Below, one piece after another: positions 23,241-31,195 of a stretch of 56,578 nucleotides of DNA (position 1 is its first letter; each line of letters begins with the position of its first letter). Source of the stretch: JAJZRJ01 sp040757055 (GTDB taxonomy: Bacteria; Desulfobacterota; Desulfobulbia; Desulfobulbales; Desulfurivibrionaceae); NCBI GenBank assembly GCA_040757055.1, contig JBFLXY010000015.1, positions 1 through 56,578 on the forward strand, written 5' to 3'. Position numbers and translations under genes: made by a program. The notes below the pieces were generated by a model. The model had not been told where the DNA came from. It was given only the letters and a program-made list of their open reading frames with translations, and did no database searches.

Positions 23241-23732
23241 ATGACCGCAAAACGCGCCACCCTGACCCATTTTGACGCCGCCGGCAATGCCTGGATGGTC
23301 GATGTCGGCGCCAAGGCGGCCACCGCGCGGGAAGCGACAGCGGGCGGGACGATCACCATGTCTCCCGCGGCCTTTGCCCAGCTCGCCGCCGGCACCATGG
23401 CCAAGGGCGACGTGCTCGGCGTGGCCAGGATTGCCGGGATCATGGCGACCAAAAGGGTGGACGAACTGATCCCGCTCACCCACCCCCTGGCCATCGACCG
23501 GGCCGAGGTGCGGTTCCGGCTCGACGAAAAACGCCATGCGGTGGAGATCGAGGCCACGGTGGGCACCGGCGGCAAGACCGGAGTGGAGATGGAGGCGCTC
23601 ACCGCCGTGACCATGGCGGCGCTCACCATCTACGACATGTGCAAGGCCGTGGACAAGGGTATGACCATCGACAATATCCGGTTGCTCAAAAAAACCGGCG
23701 GGAAAAGTGGTGCGTATCAACGGCAGGAATAA
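23241..23732 (+). CDS. moaC: Cyclic pyranopterin monophosphate synthase MoaC
   Basis: Second enzyme of molybdenum-cofactor synthesis. Signature pieces are LTHFDAAGNAWMVDVG at the start, KRVDELIPLTHPL in the middle, and EMEALTAVTMAALTIYDMCKA toward the end. The ATG at 23241 (GGAG ten bases upstream) is chosen because family members begin just before the LTHFD motif; a GTG at 23190 is possible. 163 residues, normal. No other moa genes are in the window. Confidence 0.95.
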   Translation: MTAKRATLTHFDAAGNAWMVDVGAKAATAREATAGGTITMSPAAFAQLAAGTMAKGDVLGVARIAGIMATKRVDELIPLTHPLAIDRAEVRFRLDEKRHAVEIEATVGTGGKTGVEMEALTAVTMAALTIYDMCKAVDKGMTIDNIRLLKKTGGKSGAYQRQE

Positions 23733-23788
23733 GTGGCGACCTTTCTGCCGGATCTGTGCTCAGGAAAGCCGAACCAAGGAGTGAATGC

Positions 23789-24154
23789 GTGAAGCCAAAA
23801 CAGCTTGAACATTTTCGCAAGAAACTGGAGGAGATGAGCCAGCAGCTCCTCAGTGAGGCGGAAAAAACCATCCACGAGATGACGGATCATAACGACAACT
23901 ATCCGGACCCCACCGACCGGGCCACGGCCGAATCGGACCGCAGCTTCGAACTGCGCATCCGCGACCGCGAGCGCAAGCTGCTGTCGAAGATCAAGGAGGC
24001 CATGGAACGGATCGACGAAGGCACCTACGGCATCTGCGAGGAATGCGGCGACGACATCTCGGTGAAGCGCCTGGAGGCCCGGCCGGTGACCACCCTCTGC
24101 ATCGAGTGCAAGACCCGGCAGGAAACGCAGGAAAAGGCGCAGAAGGGCTTCTAG
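23789..24154 (+). CDS. DksA/TraR-family zinc-finger protein
   Basis: Coiled-coil protein that enters the secondary channel of RNA polymerase and modifies initiation with ppGpp. Start is a GTG at 23789 with AAGGAG seven bases upstream. Residues 5-75 form a helical hairpin whose tip holds the acidic NYPDPTDRATAES segment. The C-terminal zinc finger reads CEEC then CIEC. At 121 residues it is in the DksA/TraR range. It lies directly upstream of galT, with a 9-bp gap. Confidence 0.88.
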   Translation: MKPKQLEHFRKKLEEMSQQLLSEAEKTIHEMTDHNDNYPDPTDRATAESDRSFELRIRDRERKLLSKIKEAMERIDEGTYGICEECGDDISVKRLEARPVTTLCIECKTRQETQEKAQKGF

Positions 24155-24163
24155 GGGCACGCC

Positions 24164-25165
24164 ATGCCAGAACTCCGCAAGGATCCGATCATCGGCCGGT
24201 GGATCATCATCGCGACGGAACGCGGAAAGAGGCCCAGCGACTTCATCATCGAAAAGAACCACGTGCGGGGCGGCTTCTGCCCGCTGTGCCCCGGCAACGA
24301 AAACACCACCCCGCCGGAGGTGCTCGCCTACAGCGCCGCGCCAGGACGGGGCCCGAACCAGCCCGGCTGGTCGCTGCGGGTGGTGCCCAACAAGTACCCC
24401 GCCCTCATCATCGAAGGCGACCTCAACAAGGAGGGCGAGGGGCTCTACGACAAGATGAACGGCATCGGCGCCCATGAGGTCATCATCGAGACGCCGGACC
24501 ACAACGAATCCTTCACCGTGCTGCCGCCGGAGCGCATGGTTCAGGTCTTCTGCTCCTACCGGGACCGCCTGGGCGACCTGGCCAAAGACCCGCGCTTCCG
24601 CTACGTCATGGTCTTCAAAAACTTCGGGGCCGCGGCCGGCGCCTCCCTCGAGCACTCCCATTCCCAGCTCGTCGCCCTGCCCATCGTGCCGCGCATGATC
24701 GCCTCGGAACTCGAAGGCAGCCACTCTTATTACCAGTACAAGGAGCGCTGCATCTTCTGCGACATCATCAAGCAGGAACTCAGCCAGGGCAGCCGGCTCA
24801 TCGCGGAAAACAGCCGCTTTCTCGCCATCGTGCCCTTTGCCCCGCGCTCGCCTTTCGAGATGTGGATCCTGCCCAAACGCCACGCCTCCTCCTTCATCAC
24901 CAGCGATGACGAGACCTTCCGGGATCTGGCGGCAATTTTTTCCGAATGCATGCGGCGGCTCGACAGATGCATGCCCGGCGTGCCCTACAATTTCGTACTG
25001 CACGGCGCGCCGCTCCGATCGCAACCGCTGGACCACTACCACTGGCATTTCGAGATCATGCCCAAGCTGACCATGGTCGCTGGATTCGAGTGGGGTTCCG
25101 GCTTCTACATCAACCCGGTGCCGCCGGAAGAGGCGGCGCGCTTTCTGCGGGAAGCGGAGATCTAG
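24164..25165 (+). CDS. galT: Galactose-1-phosphate uridylyltransferase
   Basis: HIT-superfamily enzyme exchanging UDP between glucose-1-P and galactose-1-P in the Leloir pathway. The active-site segment is SLEHSHSQL with the HxHxQ pattern. Two CxxC pairs (CPLC near 39-42 and CIFC near 196-199) are probable zinc ligands. The C-terminal HYHWHFEIMPK segment matches the family. Length 333 fits. It sits between a DksA-type gene and a response regulator rather than a gal operon. Related GalT-like ADP-glucose phosphorylases are an alternative. Confidence 0.85.
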   Translation: MPELRKDPIIGRWIIIATERGKRPSDFIIEKNHVRGGFCPLCPGNENTTPPEVLAYSAAPGRGPNQPGWSLRVVPNKYPALIIEGDLNKEGEGLYDKMNGIGAHEVIIETPDHNESFTVLPPERMVQVFCSYRDRLGDLAKDPRFRYVMVFKNFGAAAGASLEHSHSQLVALPIVPRMIASELEGSHSYYQYKERCIFCDIIKQELSQGSRLIAENSRFLAIVPFAPRSPFEMWILPKRHASSFITSDDETFRDLAAIFSECMRRLDRCMPGVPYNFVLHGAPLRSQPLDHYHWHFEIMPKLTMVAGFEWGSGFYINPVPPEEAARFLREAEI

Positions 25166-25197
25166 CCGACAGCAAGCCCGACCTGGAGGACGCAGCG

Positions 25198-25548
25198 ATG
25201 CAAAAAATCCTGCTGGTGGACGACGAAGAGAGCATCCATCTTCTGTACCGCGAGGAGCTGGAAGAGGCCGGCTACGAGGTCCATTCCGCCCTCACCGGCG
25301 AGGAGGCGCTGGAAAAGCTCCACATCATAGCGCCGGATCTCATCATCCTCGACATCAACATGCCGGGCATGAACGGCATCGAGGCGTTGCGCCGCATCAA
25401 GGAGATCAGGCCCACGGTGCCGGTGATCCTCTGTTCCGCCTACCAGGAGTTCAAACAAGACCTTGCGTCCTGGGCCTCCGACGAGTACATTGTCAAGTCT
25501 TCCAACCTCGACGAGTTAAAGGCGGCGGTCCGGAAGCATCTTTCGTGA
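25198..25548 (+). CDS. Single-domain response regulator
   Basis: 116-residue receiver domain with no output domain. Acidic pair D8-D9, phospho-acceptor D52 (LDINMPGMNG), S80 in place of the usual switch threonine, and K100 (YIVKSS). Behind GGAGGA, 32 bp after galT. No histidine kinase gene adjoins it, so its partner is unknown. It ends ahead of the terminator at 25577-25614. Confidence 0.9.
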   Translation: MQKILLVDDEESIHLLYREELEEAGYEVHSALTGEEALEKLHIIAPDLIILDINMPGMNGIEALRRIKEIRPTVPVILCSAYQEFKQDLASWASDEYIVKSSNLDELKAAVRKHLS

Positions 25549-25576
25549 CCGCCCTGGCCGAATACCGCGATCAGCC

Positions 25577-25614
25577 AGCGGCCCGCCGACGGAAAGCGGC
25601 GGGCCGCTTCTTTT
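25577..25614 (+). terminator. Rho-independent terminator after the response regulator
   Basis: Perfect 12-bp GC-rich stem (25577-25588 with 25597-25608), eight-base loop, then TCTTTT. About 30 bp past the response-regulator stop. Confidence 0.85.
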
Positions 25615-25626
25615 GAAAAAGACGCC

Positions 25627-26370
25627 ATGAAAGACATCCAGGGCCAGCGCGATCATCGGCGCATCAACATCAAGAAGGTGGGAGTCAAGAACATCTCCTA
25701 CCCCATCACCCTGCTGGACAAAGCCCGCCGCATCCAGCACACCGTGGCCACGGTGAACATGTACGTCAACCTGCCCCATCAGTTCAAGGGCACCCACATG
25801 AGCCGCTTCATCGAAATCCTCAACCGCTTCCACGGCGAGATCACCCTGGCAAGCTTCCATCTCATCCTCGAAGAGATGAAGGAAAAACTCCAGGCCGAGG
25901 CCGCGCACATGGAGATCGAGTTCCCCTATTTTTTGAAGCGCGACGAAGCCAACGCCATCGGCATCAGCGAATACCGCTGCCGGATGCACGGCTCGCTGGA
26001 GCAGAAGGATGATCTGGTTCTGTCGGTGCGGGTGCCCATCTCGCCGCCGCAACCGACCCAGCCCGCCGCCGGCATGCCGCGCTCGCTGGGCCACTGGGGC
26101 GTGGCGGAAGTGGCCCTGCGTTGCCGCCAGTTCCTCTGGATCGAGGACCTCATCGAGACCGTCGAGGCGGTCACCAGCCACGACCTCTGCTGGCCCATCG
26201 ATTCGCACGCGGACTGCACCCTGGCGGTGGAAGGGCTGACCAAGGCCATCGGCGGCAGACTGGCCGACCACCCGCATATCAAGTGGTTTTCCGTGCGGGT
26301 CGAAAATCTCGCCGCCGGCTTCAATACCTTTGCCCTGCTGGAATGGCCCAGGGGGCGGAACACCCACTAA
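25627..26370 (+). CDS. folE2: GTP cyclohydrolase FolE2 (type IB)
   Basis: Metal-flexible enzyme that makes 7,8-dihydroneopterin triphosphate from GTP, feeding folate and queuosine synthesis. The family N-terminal block is clear: YPITLLDKARRIQHTV, then NLPHQFKGTHMSRF, and the C-terminal HPHIKWFSVRVENL and FALLEWP segments. 247 residues, as usual. It has only a weak ribosome site. It is 24 bp ahead of glyS. Confidence 0.93.
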   Translation: MKDIQGQRDHRRINIKKVGVKNISYPITLLDKARRIQHTVATVNMYVNLPHQFKGTHMSRFIEILNRFHGEITLASFHLILEEMKEKLQAEAAHMEIEFPYFLKRDEANAIGISEYRCRMHGSLEQKDDLVLSVRVPISPPQPTQPAAGMPRSLGHWGVAEVALRCRQFLWIEDLIETVEAVTSHDLCWPIDSHADCTLAVEGLTKAIGGRLADHPHIKWFSVRVENLAAGFNTFALLEWPRGRNTH

Positions 26371-26393
26371 CCACCACTCCGGAAAAGTCCGTC

Positions 26394-28478
26394 ATGGCCC
26401 ACGAACTGCTCTTCGAAATCGGCACCGAGGAAATCCCGGCCGGCTATCTCATGCCGGCGCTCAACAGCCTCCAGGACAACCTCGCCCGCCGCTTGGGCGA
26501 ACTGGGCCTCTCCTTCGGCGAGACGCAGACCGCCGCAACCCCGCGACGCCTGGCCATCTGCGTGCGCGATCTGGCCGAGCGCCAGCCCGACCGGGTGGAA
26601 GAGGTGCTGGGGCCGCCGAAAAAAGCGGGCTTCGACGTCAACGGCCAGCCGACCAAGGCAGCCATCGGCTTTGCCCAGTCGCGCGGCGTGGCCATGGAGG
26701 CCATCGAGGTGGTGGCCACCCCCAAGGGCGAATATCTCATGGTGCGCGTCGAGCAGCCGGGCAAGCCCACCGCCGAACTGCTGCGCGAGGTGCTGCCGGA
26801 ATTGGTCCCCACCATCCCCTTTCCCAAGTCGATGCGCTGGGGATGCGGGCGGCTCCACTTCGCCCGGCCCATTCAGTGGCTGCTGGCCCGCTACAGCGGC
26901 CAGGTCGTCTCCTTCCAACTGGAAACCCTGACCAGCGGAGGCCACACCCATGGCCACCGCTTTATGGCCCCGCAGGCCATGGAGCCGGCCGACTTCGACA
27001 GCTACCTCGACTGCCTGCGCGCTGCCCATATCCTGGCCGATCCGGCGGAACGGCGCGAGGCGGTGCGGGCCGAGATCGCCAAGGCGGCCGCATCCATCGG
27101 CGGCCGCATCCTGCCCGACGAGGAACTCATCGACACGGTCACCAATCTGGTGGAAAAACCGCATGCCATCTGCGGCACCTTCGAGGAGCGCTTCCTCGCC
27201 CTGCCCCGGGAGGTGCTCATCACCTCCATGCGCGAGCACCAGAAATACTTCGCCGTGGTGGATGCCCAGGGCAAGCTCATGCCCCACTTCGTGGCGGTGA
27301 ACAACACCAGGGTCAAGGACCCGGTGCTCGGCGCCGACGGCCACCAGCGCGTGATCCGCGCCCGGCTTGAAGACGCCTTCTTCTTCTTCAAGGAGGATCA
27401 GCACCGGACGCTTGCCGACCGGGTGGCCGACCTTTCCGGCGTCATCTTCCAGTCCAGGCTCGGCACCATGGCGGAGAAAACCAGCCGGGTGGTGACCCTG
27501 GCCGGCGAACTGGCCAGTGCCATCGCACCGGAATTGACCGAGACCGTGAAGCGCGCCGCCCTGCTCGCCAAGACCGATCTGCTCACCAGCATGGTGGGCG
27601 AGTTCCCGACGCTGCAGGGCAGCATCGGCCGCGATTACGCGCTGCTCAATGGCGAACCCCCGGCGGTGGCCACCGCCATCGCCGAGCACTACCTGCCGCT
27701 TCGCGCCGGAGGCGACCTGCCGCAGGAACTGGCCGGCACCGTCGTCGGCATCGCCGACCGCCTCGACACCCTGGCCGGCTATTTCGGCATCGGCCAAAAG
27801 CCCACCGGCACCGCCGACCCCTTTGGCCTGCGCCGCCAGGCCCTGGGCCTCCTGGCCCTCATCCAGGGCAAAAACCTCGCGCTCCCGCTCAGCCCTTGGC
27901 TCGACCGGGCGCTCGGCCTCTACGAGTGCCAGATCAGCGAACCGCGTGAAACGGCCAAGGCCAACGTGCTGGAGTTCCTCAAGGGCCGCTTCCTGAACGA
28001 CCTCACCGCTCAGGGCCTGCCCGTCGAGGCGGTGGAGGCGGTGGTGTCGGTGGAGTTCGACGACGTGGTGGACTGCCGCCGCCGCATCGAGGCGCTCATC
28101 GCCATCAACACCCAGCCGGCCTTTGCCCTGCTGGCCGGCTCCTTCAAGCGGGTGAACAACATCATCAAGGAGAACGTCGACACCCGCATCGACGAGGCCC
28201 TGCTTGCCGAAGCGGCGGAACGCGGCCTCTTTGCCAGCCTCCGCACCATCGAGGCCGAGGCAATGCCGCTGCTCACCGCCAGGGAATACGGGCAGGCACT
28301 GGCCGTAATCCTCAAGATGAAGGAGCCCATCGACACCTTCTTCGACCAGGTGATGGTCATGGCCGAGGACGCAGCCCTGCGCCGCAACCGGCTGGCGTTG
28401 CTCACCGCCATCGCCGGCCTCTTCCGCCGGGTGGGGGATTTTTCGAAGATGTACGCGCTCAATCAGCAGGGAAGCTGA
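26394..28478 (+). CDS. glyS: Glycine--tRNA ligase beta subunit
   Basis: Beta chain of the bacterial alpha2beta2 glycyl-tRNA synthetase, needed for tRNA recognition. Opens with the family block ELLFEIGTEEIPAGYL and continues through PRRLAICV and the anticodon-recognition C-terminal half (VNNIIKENVDTRIDE). The ATG at 26394 is used; the frame is open upstream within folE2. Length 694 matches. The alpha-subunit gene glyQ is not in the window, which is unusual since glyQ and glyS are often adjacent. Confidence 0.95.
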   Translation: MAHELLFEIGTEEIPAGYLMPALNSLQDNLARRLGELGLSFGETQTAATPRRLAICVRDLAERQPDRVEEVLGPPKKAGFDVNGQPTKAAIGFAQSRGVAMEAIEVVATPKGEYLMVRVEQPGKPTAELLREVLPELVPTIPFPKSMRWGCGRLHFARPIQWLLARYSGQVVSFQLETLTSGGHTHGHRFMAPQAMEPADFDSYLDCLRAAHILADPAERREAVRAEIAKAAASIGGRILPDEELIDTVTNLVEKPHAICGTFEERFLALPREVLITSMREHQKYFAVVDAQGKLMPHFVAVNNTRVKDPVLGADGHQRVIRARLEDAFFFFKEDQHRTLADRVADLSGVIFQSRLGTMAEKTSRVVTLAGELASAIAPELTETVKRAALLAKTDLLTSMVGEFPTLQGSIGRDYALLNGEPPAVATAIAEHYLPLRAGGDLPQELAGTVVGIADRLDTLAGYFGIGQKPTGTADPFGLRRQALGLLALIQGKNLALPLSPWLDRALGLYECQISEPRETAKANVLEFLKGRFLNDLTAQGLPVEAVEAVVSVEFDDVVDCRRRIEALIAINTQPAFALLAGSFKRVNNIIKENVDTRIDEALLAEAAERGLFASLRTIEAEAMPLLTAREYGQALAVILKMKEPIDTFFDQVMVMAEDAALRRNRLALLTAIAGLFRRVGDFSKMYALNQQGS

Positions 28479-28548
28479 GGGGGAGAGGGCCCCACCATTT
28501 CGAGGGGAAGAGAAGCGTGAGACCGCGTTCTCTTGATTGAAGATGGGG

Positions 28549-29145
28549 CTAACGGGGTTCGATGATGCCTTGGGCCAGCAGGGCATCCACCACCTCGTGC
28601 AGCGGCAGCCCCACCACATTGCTGTAGGAGCCCTTGATCTCGCGGACCAGGAAGGCACCCTTGCCCTGGATGCCGTACGCACCGGCCTTGTCAAGCGGCT
28701 CGCCGGTGGCGACGTATGCCGCACAGACCGCGTCGGAAAAATCACCGAAGCGCACCTCGCTCCGCACCACCCCGGTCGTCACTGCCTTGCCGCGCATGAG
28801 GCAGAAGCCGGTCCATACCGCATGCCAGCGGTTGCGCAGTTTTTGCAGCAACCGCACCGCATCGGCACCGTCAGCCGGCTTGCCGAGAATCTCGCCGTCC
28901 ACCTCGACAATGGTATCTGCGGCCAGCACCCAACTCCGCGGGCTTGCCCCGGAAACCGCCCGCGCCTTCTCCTCGGCCAGGCGGCGGACAAAGACCGCCG
29001 GCAGCTCGCCGGGACGCAGGCTCTCATCCACGTCCGCCGGCTGCACGACAAAATCAAGGCCAAGTTCGTGGAGGAAACGCTGGCGCCGCGGCGAGGCCGA
29101 GGCAAGCACCAGTTCCGCCACCGTATGAAAGCAGGAATGGACCAC
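28549..29145 (-). CDS. maf: Maf-like nucleoside triphosphate pyrophosphatase
   Basis: House-cleaning NTP/septum-formation Maf family. The signature LASASPRRQRFL (about 14-25), then AADTIVEVDGEILGKP and the GAYGIQGKGA segment, match. The start is placed at GTG 29145, two bases after the fabL stop, giving 198 residues; other GTG codons downstream are possible and no strong ribosome site is visible, so translation may depend on fabL. Confidence 0.88.
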   Translation of the reverse strand: MVHSCFHTVAELVLASASPRRQRFLHELGLDFVVQPADVDESLRPGELPAVFVRRLAEEKARAVSGASPRSWVLAADTIVEVDGEILGKPADGADAVRLLQKLRNRWHAVWTGFCLMRGKAVTTGVVRSEVRFGDFSDAVCAAYVATGEPLDKAGAYGIQGKGAFLVREIKGSYSNVVGLPLHEVVDALLAQGIIEPR

Positions 29146-29147
29146 GA

Positions 29148-29900
29148 TCAGGCGCGGATGGAGTAGCCGCCGTCCACCACAATGGTCTGGCCCTGGATCA
29201 TGCCGGCCAGCTCGCTGCAAAGAAAGAGGGCCACGTTGGCCACGTCGTCGGGCGTGGTGAGCCGACCCAGGGGAGTGCGGGCAATGGCGCCGTCCAGAAT
29301 CTGCTGGCGGTTGGGAAATTTCTTCAGGGCCTCGGTATCCACCGCGCCGGCGCTGATGGTGTTGACGTTGATCTTCCTGGGCCCCAGCTCCACGGCGAGA
29401 TGACGCACCAGGGATTCCAGGGCGGCCTTGGATGCCCCCACCGCGGTATAGTTTTCGATGGCCCGCACCGCACCCATGCTGGAAACCGCCATGATGCGGC
29501 CGCCTTGGGGCATGAGCGGCACCGCCTGTTGGGTCAGGGTCAACAGGGCCCGGGCGTTGATGTCCATGGCCCAGTTCCAGTGGCGGGCGGAGAGTTCCAT
29601 GGCCGGCTTGAGCACGCCGGAAGCGGCGTTGCTCACCAGAAAATCGATCCGGCCGAATTCGGCGCCGATCAGGTCGAACATGGCGCGGACATCGTCGTCT
29701 TCCGCCACGTTGGCCTTCACCACCAGGCACTTGACGCCGTGCTCCTCGATCTGGGAGGCGGTCTGCTCGGCGTCCTGCCGATGGCGCACGTAATTCACCA
29801 CCAGGTTGACCCCATTCGCCGCCAGTTTCAATGCAATCGCCTTGCCGATCCCCCGCGAGCTGCCGGTGATCAGCGCCACCTTTCCCTGCAAATCATACAT
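29148..29900 (-). CDS. fabL: Enoyl-ACP reductase FabL-type
   Basis: NADPH-dependent SDR that reduces the enoyl-ACP double bond in fatty-acid elongation. The nucleotide motif ITGSSRGIGKA is followed by the FabL-like NAASGVLKPAMEL and active-site Y151-x6-K158 (YTAVGASK). That Yx6K spacing separates enoyl reductases from FabG-type YxxxK enzymes, and the residue numbers match Bacillus FabL as I recall them. Start is the ATG at 29900 behind GAAGAGG; 250 residues. Coupled with maf downstream. Confidence 0.9.
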   Translation of the reverse strand: MYDLQGKVALITGSSRGIGKAIALKLAANGVNLVVNYVRHRQDAEQTASQIEEHGVKCLVVKANVAEDDDVRAMFDLIGAEFGRIDFLVSNAASGVLKPAMELSARHWNWAMDINARALLTLTQQAVPLMPQGGRIMAVSSMGAVRAIENYTAVGASKAALESLVRHLAVELGPRKINVNTISAGAVDTEALKKFPNRQQILDGAIARTPLGRLTTPDDVANVALFLCSELAGMIQGQTIVVDGGYSIRA

Positions 29901-30002
29901 GGCCGTACCTCTTCGTGGAATGCGGTCCTCTTCGCCTTGCCGTGTCCGCCGCGTTGGCCCGATTGTATAAGACCCGGCCGAGAAAGACAAGGGCCGGCTG
30001 CA

Positions 30003-30938
30003 CTATCTGAACAAGAGCCGGCTGACCAGGCGCTTGGCCGCGCCCTTCATGAGGTGCCAGGGATGGAAGCTGATGGGCTTCAAATGATGCGGCACCTCAA
30101 AGCCCGCCATCTGCATCTCCGCAGGCGTGAACAGCGGATACCTGATGTGGCCCTGATCGCAACCCGGCAGATTACGGCACCGGCACTCGCGCCAGATCGG
30201 GCTCAGGAACGGATCGATACCAAGCACCGCGAGCAGGGCACTGTCCAGCGCCACCGGATTGACCGCGGCGCCGATCAACCCCACGGGAAAGGGATTGCCC
30301 TTGACCGGCCCCTGCTCGTGCATGGCGACGATGCCGTCGATGAGGGTGATGCCAGCGGGGAGGACAGGGAGGAGATCGACGATCATCCGTTCGAAGGCGC
30401 CAGTGTCGCCATGGCGGGCATGGAGCAGGGGTTTGCGGAATCCCACCACGGTGCCGAAATAGTTCTTCACCGCGAGCGTGATGAGCAACTGGCCATGGGC
30501 CTTGACCCGTGGGAGGTTAATGAGGCAGTCGCACTCCAGGGCCTCGCGGGCAATCGCGACCCGGGCGCCGTGGGCGAGGGTGAAGGGCTGGGGACTGCTG
30601 AAATTGACGAGGCGCACCGACAGTCCTTGCAAGGCAGCATCCATGCCGCAGGAACGCATGACCATGCGGGCAGTGCCAAAGGCAGGCGAATCGCCCACAG
30701 CCACCTGGCAACCGTAGTCGAGGCACCATTCGGCCACTGCGGCCACGAACTCCGGCTGGGTGCAAGGCAAACCGTCGCGACGGGTACCTGCCACCAGGTT
30801 GGGCTTGAGCAGCACCTTGGTACCCGCCGATGGCCGGAAATCAAGGGCCGCGCAGAGGCGCTCCACTTCGGCCTTGATTTTCGCCCGGTCATAGTCAGGG
30901 CAGCGGGTCAGCCCCACGCTCAATGCATCGAGTTCCAT
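30003..30938 (-). CDS. DUF362 family protein
   Basis: 311-residue protein with the DUF362 hallmarks: KVLLKPNLVAGT, VAVGDSPAFGT and a VKNYFGTVVGFRK segment. Many DUF362 proteins carry a ferredoxin domain; here only scattered cysteines are seen at about 259-266 (ECRCRNLPGC). The molecular function is not known. It is 64 bp before the fabL-maf pair on the same strand. Confidence 0.85.
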   Translation of the reverse strand: MELDALSVGLTRCPDYDRAKIKAEVERLCAALDFRPSAGTKVLLKPNLVAGTRRDGLPCTQPEFVAAVAEWCLDYGCQVAVGDSPAFGTARMVMRSCGMDAALQGLSVRLVNFSSPQPFTLAHGARVAIAREALECDCLINLPRVKAHGQLLITLAVKNYFGTVVGFRKPLLHARHGDTGAFERMIVDLLPVLPAGITLIDGIVAMHEQGPVKGNPFPVGLIGAAVNPVALDSALLAVLGIDPFLSPIWRECRCRNLPGCDQGHIRYPLFTPAEMQMAGFEVPHHLKPISFHPWHLMKGAAKRLVSRLLFR

Positions 30939-30989
30939 CGCTCTTTGTCTGGTCTTTTCCCGTCATCACGCAGCCGAGCACCGCAGAGC

Positions 30990-31146
30990 CGGCCGGAAAA
31001 AGCGCGAGGACTGTCTGAGGGCGAAGCCCGAGTTCCGCAGCGCCCGGCCTGATCGAGGAACGGAGGGAATCCGCCGCAGGCGGACCAGTGATCGGGTGCT
31101 CTTTCTTTTTGGTCCTTTTTCTTTGAGCACGCAAAGAAAAAGGGCT
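30990..31146. repeat. Structured intergenic repeat element
   Basis: About 155 bp with several nested hairpins: GGGC/GCCC near 31019-31028, TCCGCC/GGCGGA near 31070-31084, and the terminal hairpin at 31114-31143. I recall similar elements, ending in an A/T-rich AAAGAAAAAG palindrome, scattered between genes in many proteobacteria, but I cannot name a family. No gene is convincing here. Confidence 0.55.
31114..31143. terminator. Perfect 12-bp T/A-rich inverted repeat
   Basis: Arms 31114-31125 and 31132-31143 pair fully around AGCACG. On the minus strand it follows the aconitase stop (31196) by about 50 bp, so it may also act as a terminator, though no T tract follows the stem. Confidence 0.5.
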
Positions 31147-31195
31147 GACCTTGCGGCCAACCCCTGTTCACGTCACACAAATGCAGTACCGCGCA

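Noticed and set aside
26367..28745. 792-codon minus-strand frame over glyS
   Set aside because: Antiparallel shadow of glyS, with no domain and no ribosome site.
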